The notes: a model not told the origin generated them from the letters alone. Shown: positions 1 through 6,248, counted from the first letter of the stretch. The stretch is 7,974 nucleotides of DNA from Muribaculaceae bacterium (GCA_009775375.1 VSPO01000137.1:1-7974), one strand, 5' to 3'. Program-made: numbers and translations.

Positions 1-18
1 CTTTCCTGTTTCCGGGGG

Positions 19-26
19 CAAAGTTA
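19..26 (-). promoter_or_regulatory. Possible leftward -7 element (TAACTTTG)
   Basis: Read on the minus strand this is TAACTTTG, an exact match to the Bacteroidetes -7 consensus TAnnTTTG. No TTTG is present about 19-21 bases upstream, so the -33 half is missing or degenerate. If active it would transcribe leftward out of the window, making the gene beyond the left edge divergent from pnp. An 8-base motif with four fixed T/G positions is weak evidence alone, but the intergenic location helps. Confidence 0.35.
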
Positions 27-82
27 CTGCCTTATTTTCGGGGGCTATTGTTATTTTGAGGAAAACGAGCGAAATAAAATAG

Positions 83-436
83 GTGATGATCAATTCAGGC
101 GTCGGGCAGATGGACAATTTCCCCGGCAACGTGACCGGTTTCGGGCTTCGGGCCTGGGGGCTGTATAAAGGTGAGTTCGATTGGGAGAAGGCGTTTTTCG
201 ACGGCGGATTGAAATATCCCCTGCCTGATAGTTTTTGGCCGATGCCCAACGGACTCAGTCAGGCGGAGTTCAACCGCAACATCACGTTTGCCCCCATCCG
301 CTTTTGCCTGAAATTTAAAAACCAGGGAAAGGGACGGAGCGGCGGCCCGACACCCGCGTCGGCTTTGACCGGAACACCCGCGGAATTACGCGACGACTAC
401 GTCGGCATTGACGGAAACGGAAGCGGAATGGACTGA
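83..436 (+). CDS. Doubtful small hypothetical protein (117 aa)
   Basis: An open frame of 117 codons with a second ATG immediately after the first. I do not recognise the protein. Residues 15-78 look protein-like, rich in Trp, Phe and Tyr (for example GLRAWGLYKGEFDWEKAFF and FAPIRFCLKF) and could be a small domain or the remnant of a longer secreted or envelope protein. From residue 79 on, composition shifts to Gly/Pro/Ser/Asp and looks less like folded protein. There is no signal peptide or membrane segment. No convincing promoter or ribosome-binding site precedes it; a one-mismatch -7 element lies near 50-57. It could be a real orphan gene, a decayed gene fragment fused to non-coding sequence, or chance. 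Confidence 0.3.
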   Translation: MMINSGVGQMDNFPGNVTGFGLRAWGLYKGEFDWEKAFFDGGLKYPLPDSFWPMPNGLSQAEFNRNITFAPIRFCLKFKNQGKGRSGGPTPASALTGTPAELRDDYVGIDGNGSGMD

Positions 437-504
437 TGCGCAAGCCGGGGGAGAAATATGGGGAAAAAGATGTTGAAAACGGTGGAGTTATGGGAAATTT
501 TTGC

Positions 505-512
505 TAACTTTG
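505..512 (+). promoter_or_regulatory. pnp promoter, -7 element (TAACTTTG)
   Basis: TAACTTTG exactly matches the Bacteroidetes -7 consensus TAnnTTTG and lies 42 bases before the pnp ATG. Transcription would then begin at about 516-519, giving a short A-rich leader of under 40 nt without a Shine-Dalgarno sequence, which is normal in this phylum. No good TTTG -33 box is visible 19-21 bases upstream. The element overlaps the region where a TTG codon could extend the pnp frame to 501, which argues against that upstream start. Confidence 0.6.
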
Positions 513-554
513 CGAAAATTTTACACCAGCGAAGAAAAAACAATAAAGAATTTT

Positions 555-2906
555 ATGTTAAAGCCAATTAAGAAGACCATCGAGCTTGGTGACGGCCGTC
601 AGATCACGATCGAAACGGGCAAGCTCGCCAAGCAGGCGGATGGTGCGGTGGAGGTGCGCATGGGCAACACGATGCTGCTCGCCACCGTATGCTCGGCCCG
701 GGAGGCAAACGAGGGGGTTGATTTCATGCCCCTGACAGTAGAGTATAAAGAGAAATATTCCTCCATAGGCCGCTATCCCGGTGGATTCCTCAAAAGAGAA
801 GGACGCGCGAGCGATTATGAGATCCTGACATCACGTCTGGTGGACCGTGTCCTTCGTCCGTTGTTCCCGGACAATTATCACGCCGAGACGTTTGTCAACG
901 TCACAATGTATTCTGCCGATGAGAACGACGCCCCTGATGCACTTGCCGGCATCGCCGCATCAGCCGCGCTGATGTGCAGCGACATCCCGTTCCAGGGCCC
1001 AATCTCTGAAGTGCGTGTTGCAAGAGTCGACGGAGAGTGGGTCATCAATCCTACTTTCGACCAGATGGAGCGTGCCGACATCGAGCTGATGGTCGGCGCC
1101 ACCTACGACAACATCATGATGGTGGAGGGCGAGATGAACGAGGTCTCCGAGGCTGAGCTTCTGGAGGCCCTCAAGGTAGCCCACGATGAAATCAAAAAGC
1201 ACTGCGTGGCCCAGCTCGAACTGATGAAAGAGGCCGGGAAGGAGACCAAGCGTGAATATTGCCATGAGGTCAACGACGAGGCGCTGCGCAACGACGTTGA
1301 GGCCAAATGCTACGACAAGGCTTATGCCATCGCCCGCACGGGAAGCGCCGACAAGCAATGGCGCAACGAAAGCTTCAAGGCGGTGTGCGACGAATATATA
1401 GCCAACCTTCCGGAGATGACCGAGGAGCAGCTTGCCCTCTACACGCCGGATCAGAGGGAGGCTATGGTGAAACGCTACTACCACGACGTGGAGAAGGAAG
1501 CCATGCGCCGTTGTGTGCTCGACGAGGGAATCCGTCTCGACGGCCGCAAGACGGATGAGATCCGTCCGATCTGGTGTGAGGTTGACTATCTTCCGGGTCC
1601 TCACGGGGCAGCGATTTTCACCCGTGGCGAGACACAGGCGCTGGTGACGGCCACTCTCGGCACGACTCTCGACGAGAAGATCGTAGACGACGTGCTCAAC
1701 CAGAGCAAGGAGCGTTTCCTCCTTCATTATAATTTCCCTCCGTTCTCTACGGGCGAGGCACGTCCGCAGCGCGGCGTAGGCCGCCGCGAGGTAGGCCACG
1801 GCAATCTTGCCCACCGTGCGTTGAAGAGAATGTTCCCCGACGGATTCCCCTATACCTGCCGCATTGTCAGCGACATCCTTGAGTCGAACGGCTCGTCGTC
1901 GATGGCCACGGTCTGCGGCGGCACGCTTGCTCTTCTCGACGCGGGAGTGCAGATGAAGCGTCCGGTGGCCGGCGTTGCAATGGGTCTTATCTCCGACAAG
2001 GGGGCCGTGAAATATGCCGTGCTTTCCGACATCCTCGGCGACGAGGACCATCTTGGCGACATGGACTTCAAGGTGACCGGCACGGAGAAGGGTATCACGG
2101 CCACGCAGATGGACATCAAGTGCGACGGCCTGAGCTATGAGATTCTTGAGAAGGCTCTTGAGCAGGCACGCCAGGGACGTATGCACATCCTGGGAGTCAT
2201 CGCCGACACGATTCCGGCTCCCCGCGAGGACTACAAGCCTCACGTGCCTCGTCTGGTGACGATTGAGATTCCCAAGGAGCTTATCGGCGCCGTTATCGGC
2301 CCGCAAGGCAAGGTGATACAGGGCATCCAGGAGGAGACCGGCGCCACCATCTCTATCGACGAGGATGAGAATCTCGGCATAGGCAAGGTGGAGATCGCTT
2401 CCAAGGACAAGGCAAGCATCGACGCCGCTCTCGCCAAGGTGAAGGCTATCGTGGCTCAGCCGGAGGAGGGAGAGGTCTACGACGGCACTGTCCGTTCGAT
2501 ACTTGATTTCGGAGCGTTCGTGGAGTTCATGCCCGGCCGCGACGGACTTCTCCACATCAGCGAAATCTCTTGGAACCGTCTTGACTCCATGGACCAGAGC
2601 GGTCTGAAGGAGGGCGACAAGGTGAAGGTGAAGCTTATCGAGATCGACAAGAAGACGGGCAAGTATCGTCTGTCGATGAAGGCTCTGACGGAGAAGCCTG
2701 AGGGCTACGTAGAGCGTGAGGCCCGTCCGCGTCGCGAAGGCGGCGACCGTGGTCCGCGTCGTGAGGGTGGTGAGGGCCGTCCGCGTCGCGATGGCTTCAA
2801 CGGTGGCGGTCAGCGTCGTGAGGGCTTCGGCGATCGCGGTCCGCGTCGCGAAGGCGGCGACCGTGGTCCCCGCAGATTTACGCCCAGGAATAACAACGAG
2901 GATTGA
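555..2906 (+). CDS. pnp: Polyribonucleotide nucleotidyltransferase (PNPase)
   Basis: Phosphorolytic 3'-to-5' exoribonuclease that uses phosphate to release nucleoside diphosphates from RNA; it acts in mRNA turnover in the cytoplasm as a trimeric ring. The 783-aa product has the full family architecture: first RNase PH domain with FLKREGR at 78-84, helical linker, second RNase PH domain from about 325 with GRREVGHG at 409-416, NGSSSM at 445-450 and the catalytic GDEDHLGDMD segment (D496 and D502 equivalent to E. coli D486 and D492), a KH domain with the GPQG loop at 582-585, and an S1 domain at about 637-706. A strongly basic tail from about 721 to 783 contains repeated PRREGGDRG units, longer than in E. 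coli PNPase. I chose ATG 555 rather than in-frame TTG 501 because 501 lies on the promoter and the first 18 residues do not resemble the family. Monocistronic: own promoter, strong terminator. Confidence 0.98.
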   Translation: MLKPIKKTIELGDGRQITIETGKLAKQADGAVEVRMGNTMLLATVCSAREANEGVDFMPLTVEYKEKYSSIGRYPGGFLKREGRASDYEILTSRLVDRVLRPLFPDNYHAETFVNVTMYSADENDAPDALAGIAASAALMCSDIPFQGPISEVRVARVDGEWVINPTFDQMERADIELMVGATYDNIMMVEGEMNEVSEAELLEALKVAHDEIKKHCVAQLELMKEAGKETKREYCHEVNDEALRNDVEAKCYDKAYAIARTGSADKQWRNESFKAVCDEYIANLPEMTEEQLALYTPDQREAMVKRYYHDVEKEAMRRCVLDEGIRLDGRKTDEIRPIWCEVDYLPGPHGAAIFTRGETQALVTATLGTTLDEKIVDDVLNQSKERFLLHYNFPPFSTGEARPQRGVGRREVGHGNLAHRALKRMFPDGFPYTCRIVSDILESNGSSSMATVCGGTLALLDAGVQMKRPVAGVAMGLISDKGAVKYAVLSDILGDEDHLGDMDFKVTGTEKGITATQMDIKCDGLSYEILEKALEQARQGRMHILGVIADTIPAPREDYKPHVPRLVTIEIPKELIGAVIGPQGKVIQGIQEETGATISIDEDENLGIGKVEIASKDKASIDAALAKVKAIVAQPEEGEVYDGTVRSILDFGAFVEFMPGRDGLLHISEISWNRLDSMDQSGLKEGDKVKVKLIEIDKKTGKYRLSMKALTEKPEGYVEREARPRREGGDRGPRREGGEGRPRRDGFNGGGQRREGFGDRGPRREGGDRGPRRFTPRNNNED
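2725..2869 (+). repeat. 31-bp direct repeat coding the PNPase Arg/Gly tail
   Basis: The same 31 bases occur at 2725-2755 and 2839-2869, in frame, both coding PRREGGDRG. Between them are related but diverged units (GPRREGGEGRPRRDG, GGQRREG). Exact nucleotide identity of the two copies, including third codon positions, points to recent internal duplication or gene conversion rather than selection on the protein alone. The tail is likely disordered and RNA-binding. Confidence 0.85.
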
Positions 2907-2913
2907 CAATAAC

Positions 2914-2969
2914 CCCCGATCAAATAAAAGCAGGCAGCCAAAAGGCTGCCTGCTTTTATTTGATCGGGG
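2914..2969. terminator. Bidirectional intrinsic terminator (26-bp perfect stem)
   Basis: A perfect inverted repeat: arms 2914-2939 and 2944-2969, loop of four A residues. The inner stem is GC-rich (GCAGGCAGCC with GGCTGCCTGC) and is followed by TTTTATTT on the plus strand; by symmetry the minus strand also reads a GC stem followed by a T-rich tract. It starts 7 bases after the pnp stop and sits between pnp and the convergent leftward genes, so it can terminate from both sides. Confidence 0.92.
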
Positions 2970-3108
2970 CTGGACTTGACAGTACTGGCGGTTTCAAACC
3001 ACGTTTTTTTGCGCGGACTTGGTGGTTTGAAGGCATGGGTTGGTTTTCGTGGTTTGAGAGAGCGTGTGGGGTTGGGCTTGGGCTTGGGGCGGATGGTAAT
3101 TGACGGGG
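2970..3108. other. Convergent intergenic region, G/T-rich on plus strand
   Basis: 139 bases between the pnp terminator and the stop codon of the leftward barrel gene, with no credible ORF. It contains the 2993-3031 inverted repeat, a fragment of the dispersed repeat at 3008-3024, and at 3068-3089 four G-runs (4, 3, 3 and 4 G) separated by TT, CTT and CTT, a textbook intramolecular G-quadruplex motif on the plus strand. Confidence 0.7.
2993..3031. repeat. 10-bp inverted repeat in convergent intergenic region
   Basis: TTCAAACCAC at 2993-3002 pairs perfectly with GTGGTTTGAA at 3022-3031 across a 19-base spacer that includes a run of seven T. A third related copy, CGTGGTTTGAG, lies at 3049-3059. 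The loop holds a 17-base sequence that recurs inside xerC at 6328-6344. It lies within the 3' untranslated stretch of the leftward operon and may form a second hairpin before the main terminator. Confidence 0.6.
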
Positions 3109-4341
3109 TCAGAAGCGGAAGCCGATGTTGGCGGAGAAGTTTTCGATTGAGCTGAAGAGGGAGTAGGAGCCGCTTTTGTACCAATGGCCGTCCATTTTGC
3201 CTATCAGTCCGAAAAACCAGTCGTTTAGGTTGTAGGTAAGCGAGGATTGGGCGGCGATGTTGGTGGAGAACATCCATTTCTTTCCCTCTTGCGAGTCTTC
3301 GTAGCAGTGGGAAGCTCCGAATGAGGGGAGCACGGTGATATTGAAAAGTAGCCGGGGATTTATGACACAGTTGTAGCCGTAGCCAATGACGGCGGCGTAG
3401 GAGTCATAGTGGAAGAAATAGTTGGTTTCCTGCATCTTGAGGAAGGGTTTCAATTCCTCAGGGAGTTGGGTGAAGTCGAATGAGATCTTGAGGTTGGAGT
3501 AGAAGATGCCGGCGATCATCGACCCTTGGCTCTTTTTCTGGAACTTCGAGAAATTGTAGGCGGCTCCGTGGGAATATCTCTCATTGTTAAAGAAATATAT
3601 GAGGTTGACTCCCCTCGACCGCATTTTCACTCCCGGGAATTTCTTCTTTATCAGCCGGCCGTCTTTATAATCGCCGAATTTTCGGATGTAGGTTCCCCCT
3701 TCGTTTTCGTGGTGGTAGAGCTCGACATTGAAGCGGGCGCAATTGAAGCCGAATTCCCATTTCTTATGGTTGAGCGGCGCGTTGCCAAGCACCTTCCCCA
3801 TGTCGTAGGTGTAGCCGACGCTGACGGCCATATATTGCAGATAACCACCGAGATTGGAGTAGGGATTGCTGATCATGTTGATCGACATTTTGTCGGGCAA
3901 TCTCATTGCGTAGCTGTCGAGCCAGTTGTCGTTGACGACGCGAGCTTTCCAGCGTTTGCCAGTGCCTTCGACGTATTCCGGGTCGTAGGGGTTGAAAAAA
4001 TGGTCGCCCCAGTTGTAGACATCCACGCAGAATTTTATGAATTTTGGATAGATTATGGTGGTGTCTTTTGTATTTAAATCAAGGTTTTTCAGGCGGTTGA
4101 GCCACCAATTCGGGTTGTCGCTTCGTTTCGCATAACGTGTGCTGTCTTCTACTGTCTCGCGGCTTGATACGGCCTCTTCTGTCTCGTGGTTTGATACAGC
4201 CTCTTCTGTCTCGCGGCTTGAGGCAGCAATGGAGTCAGGGAGGCGTTCTGTCGGGAAATGGCAAAATCCCGCGAAGGCCTGATTCGCGGAAATTGAGGAT
4301 AAAAGGAGAATGAGAAAGAAAATTGCGGCACGTGTGTTCAT
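3109..4341 (-). CDS. DUF4421-like outer-membrane beta-barrel protein
   Basis: A 410-aa exported protein. Residues 1-24 form a clear signal peptide (MNTR basic start, FFLILLLSS core, AFA cleavage site). Residues 42-68 are a low-complexity linker of three 9-residue repeats (SRETEEAVS, NHETEEAVS, SRETVEDST). The rest alternates aromatic/hydrophobic and polar residues as in outer-membrane barrels, and it ends in the strand NIGFRF with a C-terminal Phe, the usual beta-barrel assembly signal. YMAVSVGYTYDMGK and the overall layout recall the Bacteroidetes DUF4421 family; this is recognition from memory, so the family name is tentative. Its molecular function is unknown. It follows the DUF2007 gene by 23 bases and is probably the last gene of the mltG transcript. 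No separate promoter is visible. Confidence 0.78.
   Translation of the reverse strand: MNTRAAIFFLILLLSSISANQAFAGFCHFPTERLPDSIAASSRETEEAVSNHETEEAVSSRETVEDSTRYAKRSDNPNWWLNRLKNLDLNTKDTTIIYPKFIKFCVDVYNWGDHFFNPYDPEYVEGTGKRWKARVVNDNWLDSYAMRLPDKMSINMISNPYSNLGGYLQYMAVSVGYTYDMGKVLGNAPLNHKKWEFGFNCARFNVELYHHENEGGTYIRKFGDYKDGRLIKKKFPGVKMRSRGVNLIYFFNNERYSHGAAYNFSKFQKKSQGSMIAGIFYSNLKISFDFTQLPEELKPFLKMQETNYFFHYDSYAAVIGYGYNCVINPRLLFNITVLPSFGASHCYEDSQEGKKWMFSTNIAAQSSLTYNLNDWFFGLIGKMDGHWYKSGSYSLFSSIENFSANIGFRF
4155..4228 (-). repeat. 27-bp tandem repeat in barrel-protein linker
   Basis: Units start at 4155, 4182 and 4209 (plus-strand coordinates), each 27 bp, that is nine codons. The first two units differ at three positions; the third is incomplete. 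It keeps the reading frame, so copy number change would lengthen or shorten the linker after the signal peptide without breaking the protein. Confidence 0.8.
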
Positions 4342-4364
4342 GTCGTTGCAATAATCTTGAGAGG

Positions 4365-4577
4365 TTAGGATTTATGATTTGAGATTAGTTGCCGGGCAAC
4401 GTCGAGGTCGTCTTCCGGCACGTAAAGGCTAATGAATCCCATTCCCCCGCCGGCGGGGCCGGGGAAAATCTGCGACAGGGCGTCGGCCTGCACCACGACG
4501 GGGATACCGTTGCTTTCAAGCATGCCCTTCACGAGGTAGGCCTCCGGCAGGTTGGCGTATTTTTCAAGCAGCTTCAT
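4365..4577 (-). CDS. DUF2007 small protein
   Basis: A 70-aa cytoplasmic protein with no signal or membrane segment. Layout fits the DUF2007 (putative signal-transducing) fold: N-terminal MKLLEKYANLPEAYLVKGML, where a strand and helix deal with 'EAYLVKGMLESNGIPV', then a Gly-rich loop PGPAGGGMGF at 39-48 followed by a strand (ISLYVPE) and the C-terminal helix DDLDVARQLI. Members are usually 60-80 aa, so this is full length. Function is not known; a ligand- or protein-binding role is only guessed for the family. It lies 52 bases after mltG and 23 before the barrel gene, consistent with one operon. Confidence 0.85.
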   Translation of the reverse strand: MKLLEKYANLPEAYLVKGMLESNGIPVVVQADALSQIFPGPAGGGMGFISLYVPEDDLDVARQLISNHKS

Positions 4578-4629
4578 ATTCTTCGTATGGTGGTTTTGTC
4601 ATTCAATTCCGAATGCGGTGGAGGGGGTG

Positions 4630-5703
4630 TCATTCAATGCCCAGCCGGTCGAGTTCCTTTTGGTATCTGCGTGCGTTGTCGAGATGCTCGGCGTAGGACT
4701 CCGCGAAATTATGATAGCCTGAGAAATCCTCTTTGGCGCACATGTAGAGATATTCGCTTGGCTCGGAATCGAGGACGCTGTCGATAGTGGCGACGCTTGT
4801 CGTTCGGATTGGGGCCGGGGGCAGTCCGCGGTTGCGGTAGGTGTTGAAAGGGGAGTCTACGTTGAGATGTTCGCCCTTCACGCGCTTGATCGTGAAATCT
4901 CCGAGGGCGAACCGGATGGTCGGGTCGGCCTGGAGAGGCATCCCGACGTTCAGTCGGTTGATGTAGAGTCTTCCGACTTTCCCTTTTTCGTCTGCCTTGT
5001 TGGTCTCCTCGTCAACAATGGAGCATATTGTCATGACTTGCACCGGGGTCAGGCCGAGTTTTTCGGCCTTGGCGGTGCGCTCCTCGTTCCAGACTCGCTT
5101 GTAGTTGTCGCCCACCTTCTTTATTATGTCGGCGGGGGATGCCGACCAGTAGACCTCATACGAATCGTCGAGGAAGAGGGCGAGAGCCTGTCCCGGCTGA
5201 AGACCGTATTCGCTTAGCGTCGCGGGGTCGGACATGGCATTGAGGAGCGAGTCGGCCGTGAAATCGAGACGCCGCGCCACTCTTTGCGCCAGCAAGTCGG
5301 CGGAGCGGAAGCCGTTGATGGTCAGCATCAGCGGATGCTGGGCGCCTTTCATCAGGCGGTGGCACGCTTTTGCGGGCGACATCCCCTCCTCTATAGGATA
5401 TGCGCCGTGGCGACGGCTGAAATCTGCCTTCGTAAGCTTTGCGGCTTTCGCCACTTTTTCCGAATAGTCGGCTCCGAGGTATTTCGCCACGGAATCTTCC
5501 ACGGTCTTGACCGTGGCCCCTGCGGGAATCTTGATGACGGCTTCCTTCTCCGCTCCCATTGCCACGAACGGGATGAAATAGATGAGGGAAAAGATGATCA
5601 GGATGCCTACGATGATGGAGGCTATCATGAAGCCCGACATCCCTTTGCGTCGGCTTGGAGGGGCGGCGGGGGCAGGTTTTGGAGATTGCTGGTTTTCTTC
5701 CAT
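4630..5703 (-). CDS. mltG: Endolytic murein transglycosylase MltG (YceG-like)
   Basis: Inner-membrane lytic transglycosylase that cleaves nascent glycan strands and is thought to terminate peptidoglycan polymerisation. The 357-aa protein has a short Pro-rich cytoplasmic N-terminus (residues 1-20), one membrane segment at about 25-49, a LysM-like region at about 55-125, then the YceG catalytic domain. The active-site motif is SIVDEET at 228-234; aligned with E. coli SIIEKET, the catalytic Glu218 corresponds to Glu233, while the first Glu of the motif is Asp here. Further family motifs follow: YINRLNVGMPLQADPTI at 247-263, SPFNTYRNRGLPPAPI at 284-299 and YHNFAESYAEH near the end. The 143-base gap from hpf contains a large palindrome and no clear promoter, though TAAGTCTG (one mismatch to the -7 consensus) occurs twice just upstream. 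Confidence 0.94.
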   Translation of the reverse strand: MEENQQSPKPAPAAPPSRRKGMSGFMIASIIVGILIIFSLIYFIPFVAMGAEKEAVIKIPAGATVKTVEDSVAKYLGADYSEKVAKAAKLTKADFSRRHGAYPIEEGMSPAKACHRLMKGAQHPLMLTINGFRSADLLAQRVARRLDFTADSLLNAMSDPATLSEYGLQPGQALALFLDDSYEVYWSASPADIIKKVGDNYKRVWNEERTAKAEKLGLTPVQVMTICSIVDEETNKADEKGKVGRLYINRLNVGMPLQADPTIRFALGDFTIKRVKGEHLNVDSPFNTYRNRGLPPAPIRTTSVATIDSVLDSEPSEYLYMCAKEDFSGYHNFAESYAEHLDNARRYQKELDRLGIE

Positions 5704-5742
5704 AATTCAGACTTAGATTGCTAAGGCTCAGACTTATATAGA

Positions 5743-5808
5743 GCGTGCCCCGGGCATGTGTCGAGTCGTGGGTTAAGACTTTTTTTGCGACACATGCCCC
5801 GGGCACGC
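5743..5808. repeat. 21-bp inverted repeat between hpf and mltG
   Basis: Arms 5743-5763 and 5788-5808 are complementary over 21 bases with one central C-C mismatch; the loop is 24 bases and contains a run of seven T (plus strand). Each arm holds TGCCCCGGGCA, and a third copy of this 11-mer lies at 5813-5823. No T-tract follows on the minus strand, so it is a poor intrinsic terminator for hpf in the classical sense, although it may act as a stabiliser or barrier. Confidence 0.8.
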
Positions 5809-5828
5809 GCTATGCCCCGGGCAGCGCG
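5806..5828. repeat. Second small hairpin, competing with the 21-bp stem
   Basis: CGCGCT at 5806-5811 pairs with AGCGCG at 5823-5828, enclosing the third TGCCCCGGGCA copy. Positions 5806-5808 also belong to the right arm of the larger inverted repeat, so the two structures partly exclude each other. It lies 18 bases after the hpf stop codon in the direction of transcription. Confidence 0.55.
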
Positions 5829-5846
5829 TCCGGGGGGAGGTTTCAT

Positions 5847-6146
5847 TTAGATCCCTTTCTTCCCTTTAGCTTTCTCGAGCTGCGGCTCAAGGGCTTCGAG
5901 GCTCTCATCGATGGCCTCCTCGAAGGAGTCGGCAGTCTTGGAAGCGAAAAGGTCGGGGCTTCCTGGCACGGAAAGCTTGATTCCGGCCTCCTTGTTCATT
6001 GCAGTTTCCGGTTTCACGAGGCGGAGATTGACCTCAGCGTCGGAAATGAAATCATAGCGTCGCGTGAGCTTTTCGATTTTCTTGTTGACGAAAGCAACGA
6101 GCTTCTCAGAAATGTCGAAATGAATGGCTTTAATCTGTACTTCCAT
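5847..6146 (-). CDS. hpf: Ribosome hibernation-promoting factor (HPF/RaiA, short form)
   Basis: Binds the 30S decoding region and stabilises inactive ribosomes in slow growth or stress. The 99-aa product has the beta-alpha-beta-beta-beta-alpha layout of the family: MEVQIKAIHFDIS strand and turn, helix at about 12-30 (EKLVAFVNKKIEKLTRR), strands at 36-43 (DAEVNLRL), 52-60 and 64-70, then the acidic-faced C-terminal helix at 73-93 (SFEEAIDESLEALEPQL) and a basic end. The length equals the short form; there is no C-terminal dimerisation domain as in long HPF. It has its own promoter, so it can be induced separately from rpsU-xerC. The start is the only reasonable ATG. Confidence 0.96.
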   Translation of the reverse strand: MEVQIKAIHFDISEKLVAFVNKKIEKLTRRYDFISDAEVNLRLVKPETAMNKEAGIKLSVPGSPDLFASKTADSFEEAIDESLEALEPQLEKAKGKKGI

Positions 6147-6164
6147 AATATCTGTGTTTTATGG
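6143..6164 (-). promoter_or_regulatory. Possible hairpin covering the hpf start codon
   Basis: CCATAA (6143-6148) and TTATGG (6159-6164) are complementary with a 10-base loop. In the transcript the hpf AUG is in the 3' arm of this stem. Only six pairs, four of them A-U, so stability is low; it may be chance. Confidence 0.3.
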
Positions 6165-6240
6165 GGTTATGTTAATCTCTTACGACTAAAGCGGGGAGCC
6201 TGAGAGAGACAGGAACACCGGGAGAGCCCTTTGTCATTTA

Positions 6241-6248
6241 CAAAGATA
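6241..6248 (-). promoter_or_regulatory. hpf promoter, -7 element (TATCTTTG)
   Basis: On the minus strand this reads TATCTTTG, an exact TAnnTTTG match, in the gap between xerC and hpf. A TTG within a T-run lies 24 bases further upstream, a little more than the usual 19-21. Transcription would begin near 6235, leaving a leader of about 90 nt before the hpf ATG. Confidence 0.6.

Noticed and set aside
501..554. TTG start extending pnp by 18 codons
   Set aside because: It would place the start codon on the -7 promoter element, and the added residues do not resemble PNPase N-termini.
960..2909. 649-codon open frame on the minus strand opposite pnp
   Set aside because: Low-complexity translation rich in Leu, His, Arg, Thr and Val with no family features; it mirrors the codon bias of pnp, which is certain.
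2903..3103. 66-codon plus-strand ORF after pnp
   Set aside because: It translates the terminator hairpin and G-rich intergenic sequence.
3526..4077. 183-codon plus-strand frame opposite the barrel gene
   Set aside because: Shadow of the minus-strand gene, which has a signal peptide and a beta-barrel C-terminus.
5156..5806. 216-codon minus-strand frame overlapping mltG and the palindrome
   Set aside because: Out of frame with mltG, very rich in Arg/Pro/Ser, and its start lies in the inverted repeat.
5704..5846. tRNA genes expected downstream of hpf
   Set aside because: No cloverleaf, T-arm consensus or anticodon stem is visible; the stems present belong to the palindrome cluster.
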